Assembly: GCF_049472655.1 (NCBI RefSeq)
Contig: NZ_JAQNCS010000013.1
Location: 5,073-69,072, forward strand
Origin: Deferribacter abyssi
GTDB taxonomy: Bacteria; Chrysiogenota; Deferribacteres; Deferribacterales; Deferribacteraceae
Direction: 5' to 3'
DNA: 64,000 nucleotides
The notes under the pieces were generated by a model. That model did not search any database. It was not told the origin of the DNA and saw nothing but the letters and a program-made list of their open reading frames with translations. The translations under genes and the position numbers were made by a program. Below, one piece after another: positions 18,491 to 26,126 of the stretch (the stretch's first letter is position 1; every line of letters begins with the position of its first letter).

Positions 18491-18670
18491 GCCCCCGCGA
18501 GTGCCGACCGTGTAGTCCATTTGCAGCCCTGGCTAACCAGGTTGAGGGAATCACGGCTGCTTTAGGCTTCCCACTACAAGGTGGGCCTGCACACCACAGC
18601 CAGTATCATCCCTCATTTAAGAGGTGTTGGCTCCAAATTTTCTACACTGAATCGCACACCGCAGGGGCTT
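18491..18670 (-). ncRNA. ssrS: 6S RNA
   Basis: About 180 nt on the minus strand, directly after the zapA stop. Termini pair as a closing stem: GCCCC at 18668-18664 with GGGGC at 18495-18491, continuing through GCG and GTGTGC-like segments. Next comes GTGTAG pairing with CTACAC, then a large central bubble whose 3' strand contains the hairpin CCTGG-TTAG-CCAGG. A second stem (GAGGGA with TCCCTC, CTGGCTG with CAGCC) and an apical hairpin CCCAC/GTGGG follow. This is the 6S fold that mimics an open promoter and binds sigma-70 RNA polymerase. The zapA and fthC neighbours match the proteobacterial 6S locus. Ten T residues (18490-18481) follow. Confidence 0.88.
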
Positions 18671-18673
18671 TTC

Positions 18674-18940
18674 TTAACCCTCTGCCAAATTAATTTTTTT
18701 TTCTATTTCACCAAGTTTAACTTCTAAAAAAGTTATTTCATTTCTTAACTTTAAATACTCAGCAGCCAAGTTAAATGCTGCCATTATGGCAATCTTAGAA
18801 GTTGTCAAAATTTTATAATTTTTTTCTATATCTCTCATCCCATTTTCAACCAGTTTTGCAGCTTCTTTCAAAAACCCCTCATCTAACTCCGATCTTATTC
18901 TATATTTATTGCCATATATAGATACTTCTGAAACCTTCAA
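18674..18940 (-). CDS. zapA: Cell division protein ZapA
   Basis: 88 residues from a TTG at 18940, which has AAGAGGTG 7 bases upstream and lies 16 bases after the preceding gene. A longer frame to 18991 overlaps that gene and lacks a ribosome site. The protein begins VSEVSIYGNKYRIRSE (beta-hairpin head) and then forms a coiled coil with MAAFNLAAEYLKL, as in ZapA, which crosslinks FtsZ filaments. It is immediately followed by 6S RNA. Confidence 0.82.
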   Translation of the reverse strand: MKVSEVSIYGNKYRIRSELDEGFLKEAAKLVENGMRDIEKNYKILTTSKIAIMAAFNLAAEYLKLRNEITFLEVKLGEIEKKINLAEG

Positions 18941-18956
18941 ACCGCCACACCTCTTA

Positions 18957-19151
18957 TTAAATCCTATTAACCAGGTTCTCAATTTTTTCAACTATTAAAA
19001 ATTTTTCCTTTTCATACTCCTCAATTTTTAACTCTAATTGTTGAATCTTTTCTTTTAATTCAGTATTTTCAAGTTGTAACTCTTTGTAATTTTTTAACAG
19101 TTTGTCAATTTTATTTTCTAATGCTTCAAGTTTTTCTCTTAATCCATCCAT
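18957..19151 (-). CDS. Small coiled-coil protein, ZapB-like
   Basis: 64 residues, almost entirely a heptad coiled coil rich in Leu, Glu and Lys (LREKLEALENKIDKLLKNY onward). Size, composition and position directly upstream of zapA suggest a ZapB-type divisome protein, but coiled coils align poorly and no catalytic or specific motif exists. A TTGACA/TAAATT promoter ends 6 bases before the ATG, and no Shine-Dalgarno is present. Confidence 0.65.
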   Translation of the reverse strand: MDGLREKLEALENKIDKLLKNYKELQLENTELKEKIQQLELKIEEYEKEKFLIVEKIENLVNRI

Positions 19152-19157
19152 ATTAAA

Positions 19158-19186
19158 AATTTACTATAAACTTATTATCCTGTCAA
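19158..19186 (-). promoter_or_regulatory. Promoter of the zapB-like/zapA/6S unit, predicted leaderless
   Basis: Perfect TTGACA at 19186-19181, a 17-base spacer and TAAATT at 19163-19158. Only TTTAAT separates the -10 from the ATG at 19151, so the mRNA should begin at the start codon. The unit may run through zapA, 6S RNA, rarA, fthC, rny, the ymdB-like gene and nadA. Confidence 0.6.
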
Positions 19187-19237
19187 CGACTACTTACACT
19201 GGAGTCACCCCATTTTTTGTACAACTTTGCTTGAAAT

Positions 19238-19366
19238 TGTTTATGGAAAAACATTTTCTAAGTCCAAGTTCCCATAAAACCGCCATGGACGGCGGTTTTA
19301 GAGGAACTTGCCTCAGAGCAAAACCGGATGTTTTGCGAGAATGAAAAAAACGTTTTTCCACAAACA
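19238..19366. repeat. Structured inverted-repeat element, cloverleaf-like (A)
   Basis: Outer arms at 19238-19258 and 19343-19366 are imperfect inverted repeats sharing TGTTTrTGGAAAAACrTTTT. They enclose two hairpins. The first is at 19265-19310: CAAGTTCC with GGAACTTG, then AAAACCGCC with GGCGGTTTT around the loop ATGGAC. The second is GCAAAAC/GTTTTGC around CGGAT at 19318-19336. It lies between pheT and the zapB-like gene. It resembles a non-autonomous palindromic mobile repeat (MITE or REP type) or a structured RNA; copies elsewhere cannot be checked here. Confidence 0.6.
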
Positions 19367-19401
19367 ATAACGTATATCTATTTGAAATATAAACCAGTTT
19401 G

Positions 19402-19419
19402 GGGTTATTTAGATAACCC
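19402..19419. repeat. Small hairpin after pheT
   Basis: GGGTTAT and ATAACCC are perfect 7-bp arms around TTAG, 19 bases beyond the pheT stop codon. It could help end pheT transcription, but no T-run follows on the minus strand. Confidence 0.35.
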
Positions 19420-19437
19420 AATTACAAACCAAATTTT

Positions 19438-21822
19438 CTATCTTAACTCTGCACCAAATTTTTCTCTTAAATCACTAATGATTTTCTCAAGCAAATTATT
19501 TGTTTCTTCATCAGTCAAAGTTCTTTCAATTGAACTGAAAAAGATTCTAAAAGTAATGCTTATTTTTTCATTACCAATTTTATCACCTTTATAAACATCA
19601 TAAAGGATTACTGCATCTATAAGATTGCTCATCTTTTCAATAGATTTAATCATATCGTAAACAAAAACATCTTTATCGACAACTACAGATAAATCTTTAG
19701 TTACTGAAGGAAATACTGAAAACTTTTTATATTTAATTTTATTTGACTCAATTAGCTTAACAATTTCATCAAAGAAAATTTCTGCTATGAATATATTTTT
19801 ATCAACATCTAAATATTCAATAATATCAGGATGAAGCTCTCCCATAAACCCCACTCTCTTACCATTACAAATTAAATATGCGCTTTTACCAGGATGCAAA
19901 AACCTTTTATCACTTCTTTCAAAAGAGTACTTCAACTTATAATTCAAAAAAATATTTTCTACAATGCCCTTAAGATAATAAAAAGGCTCAACCGCATCTT
20001 TTACTAACCAAGATAAAGGCCAAAACTCGCTTGTAATCGAAAGAGCTAAATGTAATTTCTGTTCAGGCAGTTTATCTTCAGAAGTTTTAACAAAAACATT
20101 TGCAAACTCAAAAAATCTACCATGAACAAACCCTTGTCTAAGATTTCCAACAATATTTGTTATGAGCCCTGGAAACACATAAGTTCTAAGAGCATTCATA
20201 TCTTCACTTAAAGGATTTTTTAAATACACAAATTTCTCTTTTTCATCAAATTTAGCAAGATAATCGTCATTCATAAAAGAAAAATTAATAGCCTCATAAA
20301 AACCAAGCGTTTTCAAGCTTTCTCTAACTTCTTTTTGAATCTTTAAAAATAATGGTGCTTGTTTGCTATCAGCTTTTATTTCAGGTATTGTGGTATCAAT
20401 CTTATCATATCCATAAACTCTAGCAATCTCTTCTGCAATATCCACCCATCTTTCTATATCAACCCTATGTGTAGGTACTTCAACTTCATAATCATTATTA
20501 CTATGAGAATAAACTTTAAATTGTAATCTCTCCAGAATATCCTTGGCTTCTTCAGTTTTAATATCAGTACCAAGCAACTTATTGACTTTTGATAAACTAA
20601 AAGTAACTTTAACAGGTTTCACCTTATCATAATCATTTGATAGTACCCCTTTTAGCACCTTTCCATCAGCATATTCTTGCAATAAACATGCTGCATAATC
20701 AACCATGTTAAATACATTACCTTTATCTATCCCCCTTTCAAACCTGTACGATGAATCTGTTTGCATACCTAATCTTCTTGCTGTTACCCTGATACTTTCA
20801 GGTTTAAAATAAGCACATTCTAAAAAAACATCTTTTGTCTTATCACATATACCAGAATGCTCTCCCCCCATAATCCCAGCAACAGCTATAACCTTCTCTT
20901 CATCAGCAATTACCAACATATAATCTTTTAATTCCCTCTCTTTACCATCTAGGGTTATAATTTTTTCACCAGGTTTTGCAGTCCTAATAATCACATTTCC
21001 TTTTAGTTTTGACATATCAAACGTATGTAAAGGTTGCCCATACTCAAAAAGAACATAATTTGTTATGTCAACCACATTATTTATAGGCCTTACCCCTACC
21101 GAACGTAATCTATTTTGCATCCAAACAGGAGACTCTTGTATTTTCACATCTTTGATAATCCTACCTAGATAAATAGGACATTTATCTTTATCTTTCACTT
21201 CTACTTTCTTGTAATCAGCCGCATTTTCATCCACTTCAGTAAGACTATAAGTTTTATTCTTCAACGGTAAATTGAATAATGCTGAAATTTCTCTTGCTAT
21301 TCCATAAATACTAAGACAATCAGCCCTGTTTGGTGTAATAGAAATATCAAGAATTACATCTTCTAAACCAAGATATTCACTAACATTTTCACCTAACTTC
21401 TCCTCAGATACATTCAAAACCATAATTCCATCACTTTTATCTTCTAAACCAAGTTCAGATGCAGAACAAATCATACCATAAGATTCAATTCCTCTAATTT
21501 TAGCCTTCTTAATTTTTAATCCAACAGGTAATTTAGCACCTATCCTAGCAAAAGGAACGATTTGACCAGAATCAACATTAGCCGCACCACAAATGACCTG
21601 ATATGTCTCCAAACCATCGTATACTTTACATATGGATAATTTATCAGCATCTGGATGCTTTACTTTTTCTAATACCTTCCCAAAAACAACATTATCGACT
21701 TTTTCTTTAATTACTAACTCTTCAACTTCAAGTCCACTCATGGTAAGCTTATCAACTAAATCTTTAGGATCAATACCTTTTATATCTAAAAAATCGGATA
21801 ACCAGCTATAAGATACCTTCAT
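19438..21822 (-). CDS. pheT: Phenylalanyl-tRNA synthetase beta subunit
   Basis: 794 residues, full length, from the ATG at 21822 (GGAG 8 bases upstream; a GTG lies just before). Domains in order: tRNA-binding OB fold (about 40-150), B3/B4 editing domain with GQPLHTFDMSKL, B5 domain, catalytic-like domain, and the C-terminal anticodon-binding fold from about residue 700 (FSVFPSVTKDLSVVVDKDV). It forms the alpha2-beta2 enzyme with PheS. Confidence 0.97.
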   Translation of the reverse strand: MKVSYSWLSDFLDIKGIDPKDLVDKLTMSGLEVEELVIKEKVDNVVFGKVLEKVKHPDADKLSICKVYDGLETYQVICGAANVDSGQIVPFARIGAKLPVGLKIKKAKIRGIESYGMICSASELGLEDKSDGIMVLNVSEEKLGENVSEYLGLEDVILDISITPNRADCLSIYGIAREISALFNLPLKNKTYSLTEVDENAADYKKVEVKDKDKCPIYLGRIIKDVKIQESPVWMQNRLRSVGVRPINNVVDITNYVLFEYGQPLHTFDMSKLKGNVIIRTAKPGEKIITLDGKERELKDYMLVIADEEKVIAVAGIMGGEHSGICDKTKDVFLECAYFKPESIRVTARRLGMQTDSSYRFERGIDKGNVFNMVDYAACLLQEYADGKVLKGVLSNDYDKVKPVKVTFSLSKVNKLLGTDIKTEEAKDILERLQFKVYSHSNNDYEVEVPTHRVDIERWVDIAEEIARVYGYDKIDTTIPEIKADSKQAPLFLKIQKEVRESLKTLGFYEAINFSFMNDDYLAKFDEKEKFVYLKNPLSEDMNALRTYVFPGLITNIVGNLRQGFVHGRFFEFANVFVKTSEDKLPEQKLHLALSITSEFWPLSWLVKDAVEPFYYLKGIVENIFLNYKLKYSFERSDKRFLHPGKSAYLICNGKRVGFMGELHPDIIEYLDVDKNIFIAEIFFDEIVKLIESNKIKYKKFSVFPSVTKDLSVVVDKDVFVYDMIKSIEKMSNLIDAVILYDVYKGDKIGNEKISITFRIFFSSIERTLTDEETNNLLEKIISDLREKFGAELR

Positions 21823-21834
21823 CACCTAATCTCC

Positions 21835-22848
21835 TTAAAATTGTTTCAAAAACCTTAATTTATTATCATAGAACAATCTCAAATCATCAATGCCATATTT
21901 TAGCATGGCAATACGCTCAATCCCCATCCCAAATGCATATCCCTGATATTTATTAGTATCATACTTAACCGATCTGAAAACTTCAGGATCTACCATCCCA
22001 CACCCTAAAATCTCTAACCATCCTGTGTAACCGCAAACTCTACAACCTTTACCACCACAAATCACACAACCCATATCTACTTCAGCACTTGGCTCTGTAA
22101 AAGGGAAAAAACTCGGTCTAAACCTAACTGGAATATCTTCACCAAACATTCTTTTTATAAAAAGAGTTAGCGTTCCTTTTAAATCAGCAAATGTTACTTT
22201 TTCATCTACCAACAACCCTTCCACCTGATGAAACATTGGAGAGTGAGTAACATCATGATCACATCTATAAACTTTACCAGGAGCAATAATTTTGATGGGA
22301 GGAGTATTTGCTTCCATTACTCTAATTTGCACAGGTGATGTATGTGTTCTTAACAAAATATCATCTGTGATATAAAAAGTGTCTTGCATATCTCTTGCAG
22401 GGTGCTCCTTTGGTATATTTAAAGCTTCAAAATTGTAATAATCATATTCTACTTCAGGACCAGTAGCTACTTCGAAACCCATAGCTGTAAAAATATCCAC
22501 AATTTCATAGTAAGTTTTTGTAATAGGATGTAATGCCCCAGGCACAAAAGGGAATCCTGGGATAGTGATATCAATAGATTCCAGTTCAAGTCTTTTTTTC
22601 TTCTCTTCTTCTTTTAATCTGTAATACTTGGCATTGTATAATTCTTCAAATTTTATTCTGAGCTCATTAATCTTTTTACCAATTTCTGGTCTCTGCTCAG
22701 GTGGAAAATTTTTCATTTGTTTATTTAACAGAGAAATACTACCTTTTTTACCAAGATATTTTACTTTTATTTTATACAACTCATCAATGGTAGCACTTGC
22801 TTCTATCTCTTCTTCAAAACCTTTTACACTGCTTAAATCAAGCTCCAT
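21835..22848 (-). CDS. pheS: Phenylalanyl-tRNA synthetase alpha subunit
   Basis: 337 residues from the ATG at 22848; GGGGTG precedes it. A GTG four codons upstream is possible. An N-terminal coiled coil leads into the class II catalytic core with HPITKTYYEIVDIF, RTHTSPVQIRVM (motif 2 region), FRPSFFPFTEPSAEVDM, a Cys cluster CVICGGKGCRVCGYTGW, and motif 3 GMGIERIAMLKYGIDDLR. Only 12 bases separate it from pheT. Confidence 0.97.
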   Translation of the reverse strand: MELDLSSVKGFEEEIEASATIDELYKIKVKYLGKKGSISLLNKQMKNFPPEQRPEIGKKINELRIKFEELYNAKYYRLKEEEKKKRLELESIDITIPGFPFVPGALHPITKTYYEIVDIFTAMGFEVATGPEVEYDYYNFEALNIPKEHPARDMQDTFYITDDILLRTHTSPVQIRVMEANTPPIKIIAPGKVYRCDHDVTHSPMFHQVEGLLVDEKVTFADLKGTLTLFIKRMFGEDIPVRFRPSFFPFTEPSAEVDMGCVICGGKGCRVCGYTGWLEILGCGMVDPEVFRSVKYDTNKYQGYAFGMGIERIAMLKYGIDDLRLFYDNKLRFLKQF

Positions 22849-22887
22849 AAAACACCCCACAATACTCTAAGTTTTATCAAACACTTC

Positions 22888-22944
22888 GGTTGATTTATCA
22901 TAATCTGAAAAACATAAAGTTTCTGTATAAAACATAAATCAACC
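22888..22944 (-). promoter_or_regulatory. Inverted repeat in the pheS leader
   Basis: GGTTGATTTAT and ATAAATCAACC form perfect 11-bp arms at 22888-22898 and 22934-22944, 40 bases upstream of pheS. The loop contains a 5-codon frame (22915-22898) reading M-F-F-R-L, and a 22-codon frame starts at 22935. A role in phenylalanine-dependent control is conceivable; no T-run follows the stem. Confidence 0.35.
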
Positions 22945-22962
22945 AAAATGTTTAATAAAAAT

Positions 22963-22990
22963 ATAAAAAAAACCGGGGAAACCCCCGGTT
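22963..22990 (-). terminator. Rho-independent terminator after rplT
   Basis: On the minus strand AACCGGGG and CCCCGGTT form an 8-bp GC-rich stem around a short loop and are followed by at least seven T residues. It starts 12 bases after the rplT stop. It separates thrS-infC-rpmI-rplT from pheST, or attenuates read-through into it. Confidence 0.9.
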
Positions 22991-23001
22991 TATGAAATAG
23001 G

Positions 23002-23349
23002 TTATCCAGTAACTTTTTTGACCAGTTTTTCAAACTCTTCGGGATTGTGAATCGCCATCTCAGAAAGAACTTTACGATTAATCTCAATATTATTTTTTTT
23101 CAACAACCCCATAAACTTACTGTAACTTAAACCATACTGCCTGACTGCCGCGTTAATACGAATAATCCAAAGCTTTCTAAATTCTCTTTTTCTCTGCTTT
23201 CTGTCCCTATAAGCATATACTAAAGCACGTTCTGCAGCTTCACGGCTTTTTCTGTAAACGTTATTCGCTGCACCACGAAACCCTTTAGTAAGTTTTAACC
23301 ATTTTTTCCTACGCCTTCTTGTCTTAAATCCACCTTTAGCTCTTGGCAC
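23002..23349 (-). CDS. rplT: Ribosomal protein L20
   Basis: 115 residues, very basic, with the L20 N terminus PRAKGGFKTRRRRKKWLK and the conserved QYGLSYSKFMGLLKK segment. It assembles early into the 50S subunit, and in E. coli it also represses its own operon. It lies 16 bases after rpmI in the usual infC-rpmI-rplT order. Confidence 0.97.
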   Translation of the reverse strand: MPRAKGGFKTRRRRKKWLKLTKGFRGAANNVYRKSREAAERALVYAYRDRKQRKREFRKLWIIRINAAVRQYGLSYSKFMGLLKKNNIEINRKVLSEMAIHNPEEFEKLVKKVTG

Positions 23350-23364
23350 ATTCTCCTCCTTTTT

Positions 23365-23562
23365 TTAAAGATACGGTACTAATTTTTTGACATTCTGGGC
23401 ATCAGCTCCTTCCAGGATGCCAGGGTGGCGCAAAGCGCGCTTTCTCTTTGTGGCTTTTGAGGAAAGGAGGTGCCTCAAGCCACTCTTTTTGTACTTAACT
23501 TTTCCGCTGCCAGTCACCTTAAATCTTTTGGCAGCCCCTCTGTGGGTTTTTACCTTTGGCAT
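23365..23562 (-). CDS. rpmI: Ribosomal protein L35
   Basis: 65 residues with the L35 signature PKVKTHRGAAKRFKVTGSGK followed by LRHLLSSKATKRKRALRHP. A component of the 50S subunit. It lies between infC and rplT with gaps of about 15 bases on both sides. Confidence 0.97.
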   Translation of the reverse strand: MPKVKTHRGAAKRFKVTGSGKVKYKKSGLRHLLSSKATKRKRALRHPGILEGADAQNVKKLVPYL

Positions 23563-23577
23563 TCATACCTCCTAAAC

Positions 23578-24102
23578 TTAATTGTGTTTCGGTGCAAGCA
23601 CCATTATCTGCTGACGACCCTGCATCTCTGGGTGTTTTTCAACAACACAGAGATCTTCCAGATCTTTTACAACTCTATTTAAAATTTCAAGACCTTGATC
23701 CTGGAACATCATTTCTCTACCACGATATCTCATCACAATCTTAACTTTATCGCCATCTTCTAAGAATCTCTTTACATGCTTCAGTTTTACCTGATAGTCA
23801 TGCTCTTCAATTTTAGGTCTAAATTTCATTTCTTTTACTTCAATTTGATGTTGACGTAGCTTTTTACGGGCTTCACGCTCTTTTTTGTTTTTCTCAAACT
23901 TATACTTACCATAATCCATTATTTTACAAACCGGCGGTTTAGCACTTGGTGCTACTTCTACAAGATCAAGCCCACTATCTTCTGCAACCTTTAACGCCTC
24001 ATCGATACTAACTATTCCGTACTGACTTCCATCTTCCAATATCAACCTTACCTCAGGAGCAGTAATCTCCTCGTTTACTCTGTCTTTGTCTTCCTTTTTT
24101 AT
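23578..24102 (-). CDS. infC: Translation initiation factor IF-3 (AUA start)
   Basis: 174 residues if begun at the ATA codon 24102-24100. GGAGGTGA ends about 5 bases before that codon and an in-frame TGA (the thrS stop) directly precedes the site, so the start must lie between them and the conserved VNEEITAPEVRLI. No ATG, GTG or TTG occurs in this interval before the TTG at 24045, which would delete the conserved N terminus. infC is known for rare start codons (AUU in E. coli) that let IF-3 repress itself. The rest matches IF-3: YGKYKFEKNKKEREARKK and MKFRPKIEEHDYQVK. Confidence 0.92.
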   Translation of the reverse strand: MKKEDKDRVNEEITAPEVRLILEDGSQYGIVSIDEALKVAEDSGLDLVEVAPSAKPPVCKIMDYGKYKFEKNKKEREARKKLRQHQIEVKEMKFRPKIEEHDYQVKLKHVKRFLEDGDKVKIVMRYRGREMMFQDQGLEILNRVVKDLEDLCVVEKHPEMQGRQQIMVLAPKHN

Positions 24103-24105
24103 AAA

Positions 24106-26028
24106 TCACCTCCACAACTTATTACTACGATAATTATCCAGCTCTTTTATTACACTAATATAATCAAAAAAATCAAGATTATTTTTATTTTCCCCTGTTC
24201 TCAATCTCACAGAAACAGTTGATTTTTCAACTTCATTATTTCCAATAATAATCATATGTGGGACCTTTTGAAGTTGTGCTTCTCTAATTTTATAACCTAT
24301 TTTTTCATTCCTATTATCAAACTCAACCCTAAAGCCTTCTTTTCTCAACTTACTTTCTATTTCTCTACAGTAATCATATTGGGCATCGGAAACATTGATT
24401 ATTCTTATTTGAACAGGAGCAAGCCAAAATGGAAAAGCTCCAGCATAATGTTCTATTAATACACCAAAAAATCTTTCAAGAGATCCAAGTAGCGCTCTAT
24501 GCACCATAAAAGGTCTTTTTTCTTTACCATCTCTATCCACATATGTCATATCAAAACGTTCAGGAAGATTAAAATCAAATTGAATAGTCGTCATTTGCCA
24601 TTCTCTTCCTATAGCATCCCTAATCTTAAGATCTATTTTAGGGCCGTAAAATGCACCTCCACCTTCATCCAATTCAAACTCTATACCAGAATCTTTAATA
24701 GCATTCTCAAGAGAATGTGTGGCCTTTTCCCACATTTCATCATCACCTACACTTTTCTCAGGACGTGTGGCAATATACCCTTTAATCTGGTCAAAACCGA
24801 AATCTTTCCACATTTTCAAAGAAAAATTTAAAACTTCTTTTATTTCGTCAACAATCTGCTCTTGAGTACAAATTATATGTGCATCGTCCTGAGTAAAACC
24901 TCTTACCCTTAACAACCCATGTAAAACTCCAGATCGTTCAAACCTATACACGGTACCAAGTTCAGCTAAACGCAACGGTAAATCTCTATATGAACGAACT
25001 TTTGATTTATACACCATAATATGAAATGGGCAATTCATGGGTTTTATATAGTAATCATTCCCATCAATATCCATAGGGGAATACATATTTTCTTGATAAA
25101 ATTTGAGATGACCAGAAGTTTCCCAAAGAGAAGATTTCCCTATATGAGGTGTATAAAGCATTTCATAACCGTTTTTAAAATGTTCTTCTTTCCAAAAGGA
25201 TTCAATAACCGACCTAATCCTTGCACCCTTTGGAAACCAACAAATAAGTCCAGCTCCAATTTCATCGAAAGTTGAAAACAACTCCAAATCTTTCCCTAAT
25301 TTTCTATGATCCCTTTTCTTTGCTTCTTCAAGTCTGTGCAGGTATTCATCAAGTTCACTTTTCTTGAACCAAGCAGTTCCATAAATTCTTTGAAGCATTT
25401 TATTGTTTTCATCGCCTCTCCAGTATGCACCAGCAACACTAAGAAGCTTAAAATATTTTATTTTTCCAGTAGATTCAAGGTGAGGTCCTCTACAAAGATC
25501 AACAAACTCTCCCTGCTCATAAACAGAAACAATATCTTCTTCCAGTTCGTTTATTATCTCAACTTTATAATCTTCACCCAATTTTTTAAACAACTCTATA
25601 GCTTCTTTTTTAGTAACCTCTTTCCTTCTAATAGGTAAATTCTCTTTAGCAATTCTCGACATCTCAGCTTCAATTTTTTCAAGATCATCCTCTGTAAAAG
25701 GGGTATCAATATCAAAATCATAATAAAAACCATCTTCAATGGTTGGACCAATGGTAACTTTCACATTCTTAAAAAGTCGCTTTACAGCTTGAGCCATTAA
25801 ATGAGCTGTAGAATGTCTTAGAACTTCAAGTCCATTTTTATCCCTTTCGGTAATAATCTTTACTTTATCTCCATCATTTACTTTACAATAAATATCCACC
25901 ATCTCTCCATTTATAATCCCAGCCACAGCCTGTTTTGCAAGACCTCGACTTATTGCTTCTGCAACATCTTTCACACTGGCATTATCTTTTACTTCTATCT
26001 CTGAATCATCAGGTAAAACAACCTTCAT
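24106..26028 (-). CDS. thrS: Threonyl-tRNA synthetase
   Basis: 640 residues from the ATG at 26028, with GGAG 7 bases upstream. A frame starting at 26070 would add 14 non-conserved residues across the promoter region. Domains: TGS (1-60), editing domain with HSTAHLMAQA and LCRGPH, class II core with MNCPFHIMVYKSKVRSYRDL and RVRGFTQDDAHI, then the anticodon-binding domain. First gene of the thrS-infC-rpmI-rplT cluster, in the same order as in E. coli. Confidence 0.97.
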   Translation of the reverse strand: MKVVLPDDSEIEVKDNASVKDVAEAISRGLAKQAVAGIINGEMVDIYCKVNDGDKVKIITERDKNGLEVLRHSTAHLMAQAVKRLFKNVKVTIGPTIEDGFYYDFDIDTPFTEDDLEKIEAEMSRIAKENLPIRRKEVTKKEAIELFKKLGEDYKVEIINELEEDIVSVYEQGEFVDLCRGPHLESTGKIKYFKLLSVAGAYWRGDENNKMLQRIYGTAWFKKSELDEYLHRLEEAKKRDHRKLGKDLELFSTFDEIGAGLICWFPKGARIRSVIESFWKEEHFKNGYEMLYTPHIGKSSLWETSGHLKFYQENMYSPMDIDGNDYYIKPMNCPFHIMVYKSKVRSYRDLPLRLAELGTVYRFERSGVLHGLLRVRGFTQDDAHIICTQEQIVDEIKEVLNFSLKMWKDFGFDQIKGYIATRPEKSVGDDEMWEKATHSLENAIKDSGIEFELDEGGGAFYGPKIDLKIRDAIGREWQMTTIQFDFNLPERFDMTYVDRDGKEKRPFMVHRALLGSLERFFGVLIEHYAGAFPFWLAPVQIRIINVSDAQYDYCREIESKLRKEGFRVEFDNRNEKIGYKIREAQLQKVPHMIIIGNNEVEKSTVSVRLRTGENKNNLDFFDYISVIKELDNYRSNKLWR

Positions 26029-26060
26029 AGTACTACTCCATTTAGCATTTTTGGGTTCTG

Positions 26061-26089
26061 AATATGTCACAATGTAAACAAATAATCAA
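26061..26089 (-). promoter_or_regulatory. Probable thrS promoter
   Basis: TTGATT at 26089-26084, a 17-base spacer and CATATT at 26066-26061 on the minus strand, in the short gap after hutI. It leaves a leader of about 25 bases, too short for an operator structure of the E. coli thrS type. Confidence 0.4.
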
Positions 26090-26126
26090 GCACTTTATCA
26101 TCCTGGAATCACTGCAATTTTTGCCT

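Noticed and set aside
18471..18554. N-terminal extension of rarA
   Set aside because: It would translate part of 6S RNA. The ATG at 18470 has a ribosome site and begins at the conserved N terminus.
19276..19299. GC-rich hairpin as a terminator of pheT
   Set aside because: Only four T residues follow the stem on either strand, and it is nested inside a larger repeat, so element A explains it better.
19194..19421. 75-codon minus-strand reading frame
   Set aside because: It lies over the inverted-repeat element A, and its residues mirror the palindromes. No ribosome site and no family resemblance.
22833..23087. 84-codon frame between rplT and pheS
   Set aside because: It runs through the rplT terminator and overlaps rplT in another frame.
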